Below are positions 27,121 through 35,567 of a stretch of DNA of 64,000 bases, piece after piece (position 1 is the first letter of the stretch; the number at the start of each line of letters is the position of its first letter). Both the position numbers and the translations under genes were made by a program. Source of the DNA: CAZUZS01 sp964624795 (GTDB lineage Bacteria > Calditrichota > Calditrichia > RBG-13-44-9); NCBI GenBank assembly GCA_964624795.1, contig CAZUZS010000008.1, positions 34,975 to 98,974 of the forward strand, in the 5' to 3' direction. The notes beneath the pieces were generated by a model. That model made no database searches. It saw only the letters and a list, made by a program, of their open reading frames with translations, and was not told the origin of the DNA.

Positions 27121-28818
27121 ATGGGAAAGATGAAATCACTTTTAATAACCATTAGCGCAATTTTAGTGCTCAACACGTATCTTGCCGCCGCCAGCGATCC
27201 CGGAAGCGGGCCGCAGGATGAAACTTCACAGGCATACCAAAAAGCCTACGGACTCATATTGGATGAAAGCTGGAGCAAAGCCTATTCCGCCCTGGATAAT
27301 TTTCTGAAAAATTATCCCCGCAGCCGCTGGACGGATGAGGCCAAATTCTGGCGCTGCTATGCCAACGAGAAAATCAGCAATTCGCTGGAAGATGCCTTTT
27401 CCTGCTATTCGAAATTTGTGCAGGAAAATCCCAAAAGCAAGTGGGCGGACGATGCCAGGTCCAATCTGGTGCGGATCGGGCAGCAATTGGTGAAGGCCGG
27501 CAAAGTGGAATATGAAGCCCGCATCCAGTCTTTCCAAAAAAGTCAAAACGAGGAGCTTGCGCTCTCTGCACTCTACGCGCTGCAGACAATGGGCGATGAA
27601 AAAGCGCTCTCCGCCATTCTGGACTTGTACAAGGAGAATCAAAGCCCGAAGATCAAGGAAAAAATACTGTTTGTTCTCAGCAATTTCGATTCCCCCAAAG
27701 CGAAGGAAAAATTGGGTGAAATTGCCGCCAAAGACACCAGTGTCGCCATCCGGAAAAAGGCGGTTTTCTGGCTGGGACAAAACGCTGAGACAAAGGCAGA
27801 CATTCAAAAACTGGAAAACAGTGTAACAAACGATCCCAGCGAGGAAGTGCGGGAGCAAGCGGTCTTTGCCATTTCGCAGGCGCCTGCTGAACTGGCGATG
27901 CCCGCTTTAATCAATATCGCAAAAAAGAACAGCGATCCCCAGATTCGCGAGAAGGCGGTTTTTTGGCTGGGACAGGATGCCGAAAGCAAAAAGACCATCG
28001 AAACGCTGGAATCCATTGTGAACAACGATCTCGAACCGGAGGTGCGGGAAAAAGCGATCTTCGCCATCTCGCAAGCTTCGGAGAACCTCGGCGTGCCTTC
28101 GCTGATCAAAATCGCGCAGAAAAACGATGATCCGAAGTTGCGAGAAAAAGCGGTATTCTGGCTGGGACAGAGCGAACCTTCGCCGGAAATCATTTCGACG
28201 CTGGAGAAGATTGTCAATGAAGATCCCGAAAAGACTGTTCGGGAAAAGGCCATCTTTGCCATCTCTCAAACACCGCACGATGTCGGTATGCCGGCGCTCA
28301 CCAACATCGCGCAGAAGAATGACGATCCCGAGCTGCGTGAGAAAGCAGTGTTCTGGCTGGGACAGGAAGCTAATTCCGAGAACACAATCAAGACACTGGA
28401 GTCCATCGTAAATAATGATCCCAATGAAGCCGTCCGGGAGAAAGCGGTTTTCGCCATTTCGCAGGCGGAACCGAAACTGGGAATGCCCGCCCTCTCAGAT
28501 ATTGCAGAGAAAAACAAAGATCCGAAGATCAGGGAGAAAGCTGTTTTCTGGCTGGGTCAGGAAGCTAATTCCGAAGACATCATCGAAACATTGCGAAAAA
28601 TTGCCAACAGGGATTCCGATCCGAGTGTACGTGAAAAGGCTATATTCGCCATCTCCCAAGCGCCGGAGAACCTGGGCGTCCCGGTACTGATCGATATTGC
28701 CAAGAACCACTCCGATTACAACCTGCGCAAAAAAGCAATCTTCTGGCTGGGACAAAGCAACGATCCCCGTGCCCGTGAAGCGCTGCTGCAGATTGTGGAT
28801 GAATCGGGCAAGAAATAG
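27121..28818 (+). CDS. Exported TPR/HEAT-repeat protein 1
   Basis: The 565-residue precursor has a signal peptide (hydrophobic run MKSLLITISAILVLNTYLAAA), a TPR-like segment (about residues 38-130: YSALDNFLKNYPRSRWTDEA, FSCYSKFVQENPKSKWADDA) and, from about residue 200, eleven strictly alternating HEAT units of about 32 residues. One kind carries EKAVFWLGQ, the other EKAIFAISQ. It ends with KKAIFWLGQSNDPRAREALL, matching the C-terminal cap of the second HEAT protein at 29031. GGGAG precedes the ATG. It is probably a periplasmic protein-binding scaffold; its partner is unknown. It follows the ECF sigma/anti-sigma pair. Confidence 0.88.
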   Translation: MGKMKSLLITISAILVLNTYLAAASDPGSGPQDETSQAYQKAYGLILDESWSKAYSALDNFLKNYPRSRWTDEAKFWRCYANEKISNSLEDAFSCYSKFVQENPKSKWADDARSNLVRIGQQLVKAGKVEYEARIQSFQKSQNEELALSALYALQTMGDEKALSAILDLYKENQSPKIKEKILFVLSNFDSPKAKEKLGEIAAKDTSVAIRKKAVFWLGQNAETKADIQKLENSVTNDPSEEVREQAVFAISQAPAELAMPALINIAKKNSDPQIREKAVFWLGQDAESKKTIETLESIVNNDLEPEVREKAIFAISQASENLGVPSLIKIAQKNDDPKLREKAVFWLGQSEPSPEIISTLEKIVNEDPEKTVREKAIFAISQTPHDVGMPALTNIAQKNDDPELREKAVFWLGQEANSENTIKTLESIVNNDPNEAVREKAVFAISQAEPKLGMPALSDIAEKNKDPKIREKAVFWLGQEANSEDIIETLRKIANRDSDPSVREKAIFAISQAPENLGVPVLIDIAKNHSDYNLRKKAIFWLGQSNDPRAREALLQIVDESGKK

Positions 28819-28820
28819 AA

Positions 28821-28878
28821 CCTCACCCCCTTGTTCCCCCTCTCCATATTAGAGAGGGGGTTGCCACGCAGTGGTGGC
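28821..28878. repeat. GC-rich palindrome, copy 3
   Basis: CCCCCTCTC and GAGAGGGGG arms around a CATATTA loop, preceded by CTCACCCCCTTG. It starts two bases after the stop of the first HEAT gene. Together with copy 2 it brackets that gene. Confidence 0.7.
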
Positions 28879-29030
28879 TATGCCAGAGGATGAGATCAAA
28901 ATATCATCAAACCAACACCGATTCAGAAGGATTAACAAAAGAAACCATCAAATAATCTCATTCGGGATGACTTGAAGAAAGTGCCATAAAAATAAACGCC
29001 TTTACCGTAAACTCAAATCTGGAGAAAAAC

Positions 29031-30173
29031 ATGATTTCCCGGTCCTTTTACATGGTCATTTTAACACTTCTTATTTTGATGATCCCAGGGTTCGCAGCAA
29101 CCGATGTTTACAAATCGCCGCAGCCACAATCTTCTCTGCAAGACGGCTGGAAATGGGCGGAGAAGAAAGCCGGCGATTTACAGGGTGGAATCTGGGTGGG
29201 CTACAGCATCCGGCAATTGATGCGGGCAAATTCATTTATTGGAAGTTACCACTCCAGCTCCAATTCACCAACCTTGGAGCAAATCATCAGTGGGAAAGCC
29301 GGCGGCACCAAATCATCTGCCAGGACCGGGGAAGAAACCGTGGCGGAAGCGGCTAAACGAGCCTTGCAAGAATTCAATGATTCCGAGGAATTGAGTGTAT
29401 TAGAAGACAAAGAAATTGCCTTTCTGTTCTACTACCGGGATATGCCAGTCAATCCGGAAAATATTGATGATATGAAGATCAGCAATCTTTCTTTGCCTGT
29501 GAATTTGAATGGGCGCCCATTGATCTGGCTGGGTTTGAGCGAACCGGTTCAGAGCGTGCAGTTGCTCTCCAACTTCTATGAAAAGGTAAAGTCCATGGAT
29601 GTTAAGGAAAAGATCATTTCCGCAGTGGGAATTCATAGAGGCGAAACCAGCGCATTTCAATTCCTGAAGAATGTAATCAAAGCGGAGAAATCGCCCGATT
29701 TGCGGGAAAAGGCGGTGTTCTGGATTGGGCAGCAGGGCAATCCACAAGCGCTGCAGGTGCTGCTGGATGTCACCAAAAATGACAATTCCGGGGATGTCCG
29801 CGAGCACGCTGTTTTCTCCATCAGCCAGTTGAAAGAGCCGGAAGCGACCGATGCCCTGATCGATCTCGCCCGCAACGGTAAGGATTATGACGTCCGGAAA
29901 AAGGCGATTTTCTGGCTGGGACAGAAGGCCTCCAAAGTGGCGGCGGAGACATTGGAAGATGTAGCTAATGACGATCCTGAAACCGAGCTGCAGGAGCAGG
30001 CAGTGTTTGCGCTTTCCCAGCTCTCTTCCGGGGAGGGAATCCCGGCGCTGATCAAGATCGCCACCAATCATCCCAATCTCAGCGTGCGCAAGAAAGCGAT
30101 TTTCTGGCTTGGGCAGAGTGACGATCCTCGAGCATTTGAAACGCTGGTGGATATTGTTAGGAAGAAAAATTAG
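29031..30173 (+). CDS. Exported HEAT-repeat protein 2
   Basis: The 380-residue precursor has a signal peptide (MVILTLLILMIPGFAA) and an N-terminal domain of about 170 residues without an obvious relative (GWKWAEKKAGDLQGGIWVGY is its start). From about residue 220 it has five alternating HEAT units (EKAVFWIGQ, EHAVFSISQ, KKAIFWLGQ, EQAVFALSQ, KKAIFWLGQ). The repeats and the closing cap SDDPRAFETLVDIV are clearly paralogous to the protein at 27121. TGGAG precedes the ATG. The shared repeat type suggests that both bind the same kind of partner in the envelope. Confidence 0.88.
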   Translation: MISRSFYMVILTLLILMIPGFAATDVYKSPQPQSSLQDGWKWAEKKAGDLQGGIWVGYSIRQLMRANSFIGSYHSSSNSPTLEQIISGKAGGTKSSARTGEETVAEAAKRALQEFNDSEELSVLEDKEIAFLFYYRDMPVNPENIDDMKISNLSLPVNLNGRPLIWLGLSEPVQSVQLLSNFYEKVKSMDVKEKIISAVGIHRGETSAFQFLKNVIKAEKSPDLREKAVFWIGQQGNPQALQVLLDVTKNDNSGDVREHAVFSISQLKEPEATDALIDLARNGKDYDVRKKAIFWLGQKASKVAAETLEDVANDDPETELQEQAVFALSQLSSGEGIPALIKIATNHPNLSVRKKAIFWLGQSDDPRAFETLVDIVRKKN

Positions 30174-30244
30174 AATTCAGGATTACACATAGAAAATCTA
30201 TTTAAAATAGCGCGAGCTTGAATTAGCAGCACTTCCAGGTGTTT

Positions 30245-30345
30245 ATTGTCATTCCGGCAAGGATCGCCGGAATCTGGAGGGTCAGGGAAGAACAAATTGG
30301 AATTCTGTTACAATAGATTCCCACCAGAAACATGCGGGAATGACA
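30245..30345. repeat. Tandem double-hairpin repeat, copy 2
   Basis: ATTCCGGC/GCCGGAAT forms the first hairpin and TTCCC/GGGAA (with CATGC before the second arm) the next; the block is bounded by TTGTCATTCC and GGGAATGACA. It matches the layout of 10690-10777. It sits between the convergent HEAT and radical SAM genes. Confidence 0.65.
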
Positions 30346-30400
30346 TCTGGGAATAGTTTTTTTATGATTCAATAAACACCCTTCTTATATTGAACTCATA

Positions 30401-31483
30401 TTAAAATAGAGATAATTGTCTTTCTTTCGATCGCCGAAATGCTGCAGTCGAAAGCTCCCGTCCGCGCTCGCTCAATCCATATTTCTTCAACGAAACCCGG
30501 AATAACTGCCCGATCTGTCCGGCGAATTCTCCCTCGCCCCGCATCCGTTTGTAAAATTCCGAATCATACAACTTCCCGTTGTGCAGCGCTTTTAGCCGGT
30601 TCAGGACTTTTTCTTTGCGATCCGGGAAAGACTCCTCCAGCCAATTCTCAAATATTCCGCTCATGCCGTGAGGCAGGCGGAGCAGGATGTAACCGGCGTG
30701 TGTAGCCCCGGCAGCTTTCACCTCTCTTAAAATTCCGGGGATCTCGTGATCCGTCAAACCGGGAATCACCGGGGCAACCAGCACGCCCACCGGAATTCCG
30801 GCAGCAGCCAGTTTTCGTACTGCAGCCAGCCGGCGGTGGGGCTGCGCAGCGCGTGGCTCCATGATTCGAGCCAGCGTGCCGTTCAAGGTGGTTACGGTAA
30901 TTGCGACCGAAACTGCATCAAAATCAGCCAGTTTTTGGAGGAGATCAATGTCGCGAGTAATCATCTCGCTTTTGGTGATGATCTGCACCGGATTCCGGAA
31001 GCGGGCCAGAATTTCCAGGCAACGGCGGGTGATCCGCAGTTTGCGCTCGATTGGCTGGTAAGGATCGGTTACTCCGCTCATCGCCAGCGGCTGCGGATTC
31101 CAGCGCGGGGAAGCCAGTTTCTCGGCCAGTAATTGTGGCGCATCTTCCTTCACAAATATTTTGGTTTCGAAATCCCGTCCCAGCGAAAGCCCGAAATATT
31201 CATGCGTAGGGCGGGCGTAACAGTAAATGCAGCCGTGCTCGCACCCGCGATACGGATTTATACTGGTATCGAAGTAAACATCCGGGCTTGAATTGCAGGT
31301 GATGATCGAACGGCTGGCATCACGGTAGTATTCTGTCCTCGGCGCCGCCTCATCAAAATCATTTTGCACTTCGGGGACATACTCAATCCTGTAGAAGCGG
31401 TTGGGCGGATTTTCGGTAGCTCCCCGTCCTTTCAAAACCGGGTTCCTCCTGAAATGACGGTTTGCAGCTTTATCTATGATCAT
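30401..31483 (-). CDS. PA0069-type radical SAM protein
   Basis: The 360-residue protein has the iron-sulfur cluster motif Cys81-x3-Cys85-x2-Cys88 (CEHGCIYC) within SINPYRGCEHGCIYCYARPT. Further family blocks are AMSGVTDPYQPIERKLRITR, IITKSEMITRDIDLL, SVAITVTTLNG and GVLVAPVIPGLTDHEI. It is related to spore photoproduct lyase-like radical SAM proteins, but its reaction is unknown. GAGGAAAT precedes the ATG at 31483. The gene is single and convergent with the HEAT gene. Confidence 0.88.
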   Translation of the reverse strand: MIIDKAANRHFRRNPVLKGRGATENPPNRFYRIEYVPEVQNDFDEAAPRTEYYRDASRSIITCNSSPDVYFDTSINPYRGCEHGCIYCYARPTHEYFGLSLGRDFETKIFVKEDAPQLLAEKLASPRWNPQPLAMSGVTDPYQPIERKLRITRRCLEILARFRNPVQIITKSEMITRDIDLLQKLADFDAVSVAITVTTLNGTLARIMEPRAAQPHRRLAAVRKLAAAGIPVGVLVAPVIPGLTDHEIPGILREVKAAGATHAGYILLRLPHGMSGIFENWLEESFPDRKEKVLNRLKALHNGKLYDSEFYKRMRGEGEFAGQIGQLFRVSLKKYGLSERGRELSTAAFRRSKERQLSLF

Positions 31484-31731
31484 TTTATTTCCTCATATAT
31501 AGTAAACAAATAGACACCACAATATATGAGCCAGAAACAATGGAATCAACTCACAATGTGGGATATTAATCCGGGATTCAGAAATTCTGCCGCATGAAAA
31601 TCCAACCAAATGGGTCGCCTCTGACCGCCAAACAATCTTATTTTTACCGGAACCAATTGCCGGTTGTCGTGTAATACCACAATAAGTGATAATCCGGGAA
31701 GCAATTTAAATAAAACCAAATTCTTCATGTA

Positions 31732-31760
31732 TTGCTTTTAGACGGATTATTTTGTAAAAT
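31732..31760 (+). promoter_or_regulatory. Candidate sigma-70-like promoter of the HU operon
   Basis: TTGCTT (31732-31737) and TAAAAT (31755-31760) are spaced by 17 bases, 24 bases before the HU start codon. The preceding 31484-31731 shows no convincing gene. Confidence 0.4.
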
Positions 31761-31784
31761 TCTTGACTTTTTTGGAGGTTTGAG

Positions 31785-32105
31785 ATGACTGTAACAAAAA
31801 GTGACCTTGTGAATCGGCTGTCGGAAGCGACCGGTTGGACAAAGGTCGATGTTGAAATAGTGCTCAACGGCCTGTTGGCAAACATAATGGAATCTCTTCA
31901 AGATGGCGACCGGGTGGAGATACGGGGCTTCGGAAGTTTTTATTCGAAGGAACGTGACCCGCGTCTGGTGAAAAACCCGAAAACCAACATGGTCGTATCG
32001 GTAGATCACAGGTTTGTGCCCGTTTTCAGGCCGGCAAAATATTTTAAGGAAAGCGTCAACCAGAAACTACTGAAGAAGGGCGAGACAGCAAAGAATGAGT
32101 CATAA
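31785..32105 (+). CDS. HU/IHF-family DNA-binding protein
   Basis: The 106-residue protein is a histone-like nucleoid protein. It shows TKSDLVNRLSEATGWTK at the N-terminus, the dimer-core IEIRGFGSF-like block (VEIRGFGSFYSKERDPR), and a DNA-binding arm KNPKTNMVVSVDHRFVPVFR, slightly different from the usual NPxTG-x-x-I-x-I-P arm tip, with Met after Asn. GGAGGT precedes the ATG. Its end overlaps the next gene by 11 bases, so the two are coupled. Confidence 0.93.
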   Translation: MTVTKSDLVNRLSEATGWTKVDVEIVLNGLLANIMESLQDGDRVEIRGFGSFYSKERDPRLVKNPKTNMVVSVDHRFVPVFRPAKYFKESVNQKLLKKGETAKNES

Positions 32106-32799
32106 ATGTCATAAATGCGGCGCAGACATTCCTCAGGATGCAAAATTTTGCCCGGAATGCGGTGCCAAAACAGATTCGAAAGAAAAAAAGATTAACCGGC
32201 CGGCTCCTCAAAAGCCAGCCGGTCTGTTCAAAGGGTATAATGTCATCTATCTGGTGGCGTTAGCATCTTTAATTGTTGTGGGTATTTACGGCTACCGTTT
32301 TATTATGCCTGCGGCACGAGTGAATCCGCACACAGAAGGCCAGCCTGCGGCTGCTCCCCAGGCACCGCCACCGATGGATCCCGCCCAATTCAATGCGCTG
32401 AAAGCGGCAGTTGATGCGAATCCCGCCGGCGTGGGCGAAAACATTGAGCTGGCCAACTACCTGTTCGATCATCAGCGTTTCGGCGATGCCATAAAATATT
32501 ATGAAAAATCGCTTGAGTCCAATCCGAACAATGCCGATGTTTTGGTGGATGCAGGTGTCTGCGATTTCAATTTGCAGAATTTCACCGGCGCCAAGCAGTA
32601 TTTTGAGAATGCACTGAAAGTCAATGATAAACATCCCAATGCCCTCTACAACCTGGGTGTGGTTTCCGCGCAATTGGGCGACATGTCTGGAATGCTGGAT
32701 GCCTGGAATAAACTAATCGCTGTGGCGCCACAATCCGAAGTCGCACAAAACGCCAGGCAATTAATGGATCAGGTTAGAGGCACGGGAAGCAATAACTGA
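32095..32799 (+). CDS. Membrane protein with zinc ribbon and TPR repeats
   Basis: The 234-residue protein starts with a zinc ribbon (CHKCG and CPECG, the four cysteines about residues 5-23). One membrane helix follows (VIYLVALASLIVVGIYGYRF, about residues 50-70), then an alanine/proline linker and about three TPR units (YLFDHQRFGDAIKYYEKSLE, FNLQNFTGAKQYFENALKV). The ribbon would lie in the cytoplasm and the TPR part in the periplasm. It overlaps HU and precedes a ribosomal microprotein, an arrangement that suggests a growth-related role, but none can be named. Confidence 0.85.
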   Translation: MSHKCHKCGADIPQDAKFCPECGAKTDSKEKKINRPAPQKPAGLFKGYNVIYLVALASLIVVGIYGYRFIMPAARVNPHTEGQPAAAPQAPPPMDPAQFNALKAAVDANPAGVGENIELANYLFDHQRFGDAIKYYEKSLESNPNNADVLVDAGVCDFNLQNFTGAKQYFENALKVNDKHPNALYNLGVVSAQLGDMSGMLDAWNKLIAVAPQSEVAQNARQLMDQVRGTGSNN

Positions 32800-32825
32800 C
32801 AAAAGAATTTGAAGGAGGTGACGCT

Positions 32826-32921
32826 ATGCCTTGTGGCCGAAAGAGAAAACGCCATAAAATGGCAACGCACAAGCGGAAAAAACGATTGCGAAAGAATCGC
32901 CATAAAAAGAAAATCCGCTAA
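32826..32921 (+). CDS. 31-residue AURKAIP1/COX24 (mS38/bS22-like) ribosomal microprotein
   Basis: A complete frame of 31 codons starts at ATG 32826 behind a near-perfect AAGGAGGTGA. The product MPCGRKRKRHKMATHKRKKR and its continuation are almost entirely Lys/Arg/His. It matches the short AURKAIP1/COX24-domain proteins common in Bacteroidota and relatives, homologous to mitochondrial mS38 and mycobacterial bS22, which bind the small ribosomal subunit. It follows the zinc-ribbon/TPR gene by 26 bases and ends the HU operon. At this length it escapes most gene finders. Confidence 0.85.
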   Translation: MPCGRKRKRHKMATHKRKKRLRKNRHKKKIR

Positions 32922-33030
32922 ATATTCCGGTATTTTTGCAGGCATGAACTTGCTTTCGCTTGTGTGAAGCAAAAAAGTGGCAGATCCAAAAATTTTCACA
33001 TTGGATTAAATTAGCAGATTTGACAATATA

Positions 33031-33079
33031 AACCGAATATTTGCCGGGAAGCATGGCAAGTATTCGGTTCTATTTTTTC
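33031..33079 (+). terminator. Strong intrinsic terminator/attenuator ahead of xseA
   Basis: AACCGAATATTTGCC (33031-33045) and GGCAAGTATTCGGTT (33055-33069) form a 15-base stem with one G-U pair and a 9-base loop, followed by CTATTTTTT. It ends only 12 bases before the xseA start codon, so it closes the HU operon and could also govern entry into xseA. Confidence 0.85.
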
Positions 33080-33090
33080 AGAGACGCATT

Positions 33091-34290
33091 ATGGAAGATC
33101 GAATATACACAGTCTCGGAGCTGACACGGGAGATTAAGCAGGTGCTGGAGAACAGCTTCCCGCGCCTGTGGGCGGAGGGCGAAATTTCGAATTTCAAACG
33201 CCACACCTCCGGCCACCTCTACTTTACCCTGAAGGATGAAACTGCCCAAATCAATTGCGCCATGTGGCGCTTTCGTGCCGGCGAGCTGCTTTTCCGCCCG
33301 GAAGACGGCATGAAGGTTTTGGCGCAGGGCGACGTCCAGGTATACGAAAGGGGCGGGAATTACCAGCTCATTGTGCAGCAGTTGCAGCCGGCGGGCATCG
33401 GCGCACTGCAATTGGCATTCGAGCAGTTGAAAAAGAAGCTCTTCGCCGAAGGGCTTTTCGACGAATCGCACAAAAAACCAATTCCCCCGTTTCCGGAAAA
33501 AATCGGGGTAATAACTTCGCCCACCGGCGCCGCCATTCGCGATATCCACAGCGTAATCTCGCGCCGCTTCCCGGGAGTGCAGATCATTCTCTACCCGGTG
33601 CGGGTGCAGGGCGAGACCGCCGCCCCGGAAATCGCGACAGCGATAAGAGATTTTAACGAATTCGGTGAAGCCGATGTGCTGATCGTCGGCCGTGGCGGAG
33701 GCTCGTTTGAGGACCTGTGGGCATTCAATGAAGAGATTGTCGCCCGGGCGATATTCGGTTCTCAAATCCCGGTGATTTCAGCAGTGGGACACGAGATCGA
33801 TTATTCCATTTCGGATTTCGTAGCGGACCAGCGGGCGCCAACCCCGTCGGCGGCAGCCGAAATGGTGGTGCGGGATAGCAGGGAATTGATGGCAGCAATC
33901 GCAGTTTACAGTGAACGGATTTCGGGAATGCTGCTACAGAGAATAACCGCCTACCAGGAACGCATCCAAAATATGATGCGGAGCTACGCTTTCCGCCGCC
34001 CGGAAGATATTGTTTTTCAAAAAATGCAACGGTTAGATGAGCTTGCCCGCAACATCCAAACCTCGTTGCAGCACAGCATCACAGTGAAACTGCAGGCACT
34101 GCAGAACCGGCAAAACCAGCTAAAAGCGCTCAGCCCACTGGAAGTTCTTCAGCGCGGCTACAGTATCTGTTTCAAGGACGGGATTGTGATCAAGGATATT
34201 AAGCAGCTTTCGGCGCTGGACATGGTGCAGGTGCGGCTGGCGCACGGACAATTCATCTCGCAGGTACAAATGTTAGGAGAGAGCAAGTGA
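33091..34290 (+). CDS. xseA: Exodeoxyribonuclease VII large subunit
   Basis: XseA with XseB degrades single-stranded DNA in the cytoplasm. The 399-residue protein has the N-terminal OB-fold (YTVSELTREIKQVLENSF, WAEGEISNFKRHTSGHLYF) and the nuclease domain motifs IGVITSPTGAAIRDI, ADVLIVGRGGGSFEDLWAFN, PVISAVGHEIDY and DFVADQRAPTPSAAAE. A coiled-coil C-terminal region and a final LQRGYSI element follow. The ATG at 33091 gives the normal family start. The ribosome-binding site is poor and a terminator hairpin lies just upstream. xseB overlaps its stop by four bases. Confidence 0.95.
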   Translation: MEDRIYTVSELTREIKQVLENSFPRLWAEGEISNFKRHTSGHLYFTLKDETAQINCAMWRFRAGELLFRPEDGMKVLAQGDVQVYERGGNYQLIVQQLQPAGIGALQLAFEQLKKKLFAEGLFDESHKKPIPPFPEKIGVITSPTGAAIRDIHSVISRRFPGVQIILYPVRVQGETAAPEIATAIRDFNEFGEADVLIVGRGGGSFEDLWAFNEEIVARAIFGSQIPVISAVGHEIDYSISDFVADQRAPTPSAAAEMVVRDSRELMAAIAVYSERISGMLLQRITAYQERIQNMMRSYAFRRPEDIVFQKMQRLDELARNIQTSLQHSITVKLQALQNRQNQLKALSPLEVLQRGYSICFKDGIVIKDIKQLSALDMVQVRLAHGQFISQVQMLGESK

Positions 34291-34529
34291 AAGAGAAGAT
34301 GACTTTTGAAGAGGCAATGAACCGGCTGGAAGAAATTGCCGCATCTCTGGAAAGCGGCGACAGCGCCCTGGAAAATTCCATCAAAATGTATGAAGAGGGG
34401 ATCAAGCTCATCGAATTTTGCCAGGGAAAACTGAATGAAGCGGAGAAGAAAATTCAGAAATTGAGCAAAAAAACCGACGGCGGGTTCGAAGTCGCGCCGC
34501 TGGATGAAACGGAATTGGAAGAAAAATAG
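34287..34529 (+). CDS. xseB: Exodeoxyribonuclease VII small subunit
   Basis: The 80-residue protein matches XseB: MTFEEAMNRLEEIAASLESG, DSALENSIKMYEEGIKL and FCQGKLNEAEKKIQKL. The start is probably GTG 34287, overlapping the xseA stop (GTGA) with AGGAGAG upstream; ATG 34299 is the alternative. It forms the helical subunit that binds XseA. Confidence 0.93.
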   Translation: MKEKMTFEEAMNRLEEIAASLESGDSALENSIKMYEEGIKLIEFCQGKLNEAEKKIQKLSKKTDGGFEVAPLDETELEEK

Positions 34530-34550
34530 CAGAATTCAAAAGGAACCATT

Positions 34551-35435
34551 ATGCTTTCACTTGAAGGAATATATCCGCCGATTATCACGCCTTTCGAAAA
34601 AGAAGAAATTTCTTTTAATCACCTGGCCGAAAACTTGCGGAAATGGAATGAGTACGAGCTGAGCGGCTATGTGGTGCTGGGATCCAATGGCGAGAATGTC
34701 ATGCTCTCCGACTCGGAGAGCCTGCAGGTCGTTGAAACGGCCGTCAAATATGTGCCGTCCGGCAGGAAAATCATAATTGGCGCGGGACACGAATCGACCC
34801 ATCATACCATCGATTTTATCAGGCGCGCCAGCCTGGCAGGTGGAGACGCTGTACTGGTTATTGCTCCCCACTATTACACGGGACAGATGAAAAGCGCCAT
34901 TCTGGAAAATTATTATACCAGGATTGCAGAAGAATCGACGCTCCCGGTCGTGATTTACAACGTTCCCAAATTTACCGGGCTGGAGATGCCGGTTGACGTG
35001 ATTTTAAAATTGGCTGAACATCCCAACATCATAGGAATGAAAGACAGCTCGGGAAATCTTACCTACCAGCAATCCATTCTTTCTAAAAATCTGAAGAATT
35101 TTCAACTGTTGACCGGAACAGCCAACACGGTTATGCCCAGTATGCTGATGGGAGCGGCAGGAGCAATACTGGCATTCGCAAATATCGCACCGGAATTGTC
35201 CTTGAAACTTTACCGCCTGATTAAGAGCGGGGAATTGGAAACGGCAAGGGAACTGCAACTCAGCATCATCCGGCTGAATCAGCTCACCACCGGGATCTAC
35301 GGCATCGGCGGACTGAAGTACGCGCTTAACCTATTGGGATATCATGGCAGCGAACCGCGACTTCCGCTTTCCCCTCCGGATGAAAAAGGCCGCCACGAAA
35401 TCAAGAAAGAGATGAAAAAGCTGAACCTGCTCTAA
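34551..35435 (+). CDS. DapA-superfamily aldolase, 4-hydroxy-2-oxoglutarate aldolase (HOGA)-like
   Basis: The 294-residue protein is a class I Schiff-base aldolase with Lys164 (GMKDSSGN) and Tyr136 (IYNVP). Where dihydrodipicolinate synthases usually have GTTGE, this protein has GSNGEN, and it also shows YYTGQMKSA, TGLEMPVDVI, HPNIIGMKDSSG and GIGGLKYALNLLGYHGSEPR. These match HOGA1-type enzymes that split 4-hydroxy-2-oxoglutarate into pyruvate and glyoxylate. The assignment is by motif resemblance, and a related 2-keto-acid aldolase is possible. It follows xseB by 21 bases and is likely in its transcript. Confidence 0.82.
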   Translation: MLSLEGIYPPIITPFEKEEISFNHLAENLRKWNEYELSGYVVLGSNGENVMLSDSESLQVVETAVKYVPSGRKIIIGAGHESTHHTIDFIRRASLAGGDAVLVIAPHYYTGQMKSAILENYYTRIAEESTLPVVIYNVPKFTGLEMPVDVILKLAEHPNIIGMKDSSGNLTYQQSILSKNLKNFQLLTGTANTVMPSMLMGAAGAILAFANIAPELSLKLYRLIKSGELETARELQLSIIRLNQLTTGIYGIGGLKYALNLLGYHGSEPRLPLSPPDEKGRHEIKKEMKKLNLL

Positions 35436-35567
35436 AAATAAGTCTTCACGAAAATTTTAAATTGCAGAGCTATTGGCTTCTTTGGAAAGCAAGCAGTCAG
35501 TTTAGGTCCCACTAATTTCGAAAAATCCCTCAGTAGGCAAATTTATTCGCAGGCATGCATTCCAAAA

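Noticed and set aside
31546..31728. Minus-strand frame of 60 codons upstream of HU
   Set aside because: ATG start but no ribosome-binding site and no family resemblance; it lies where the HU promoter is expected.
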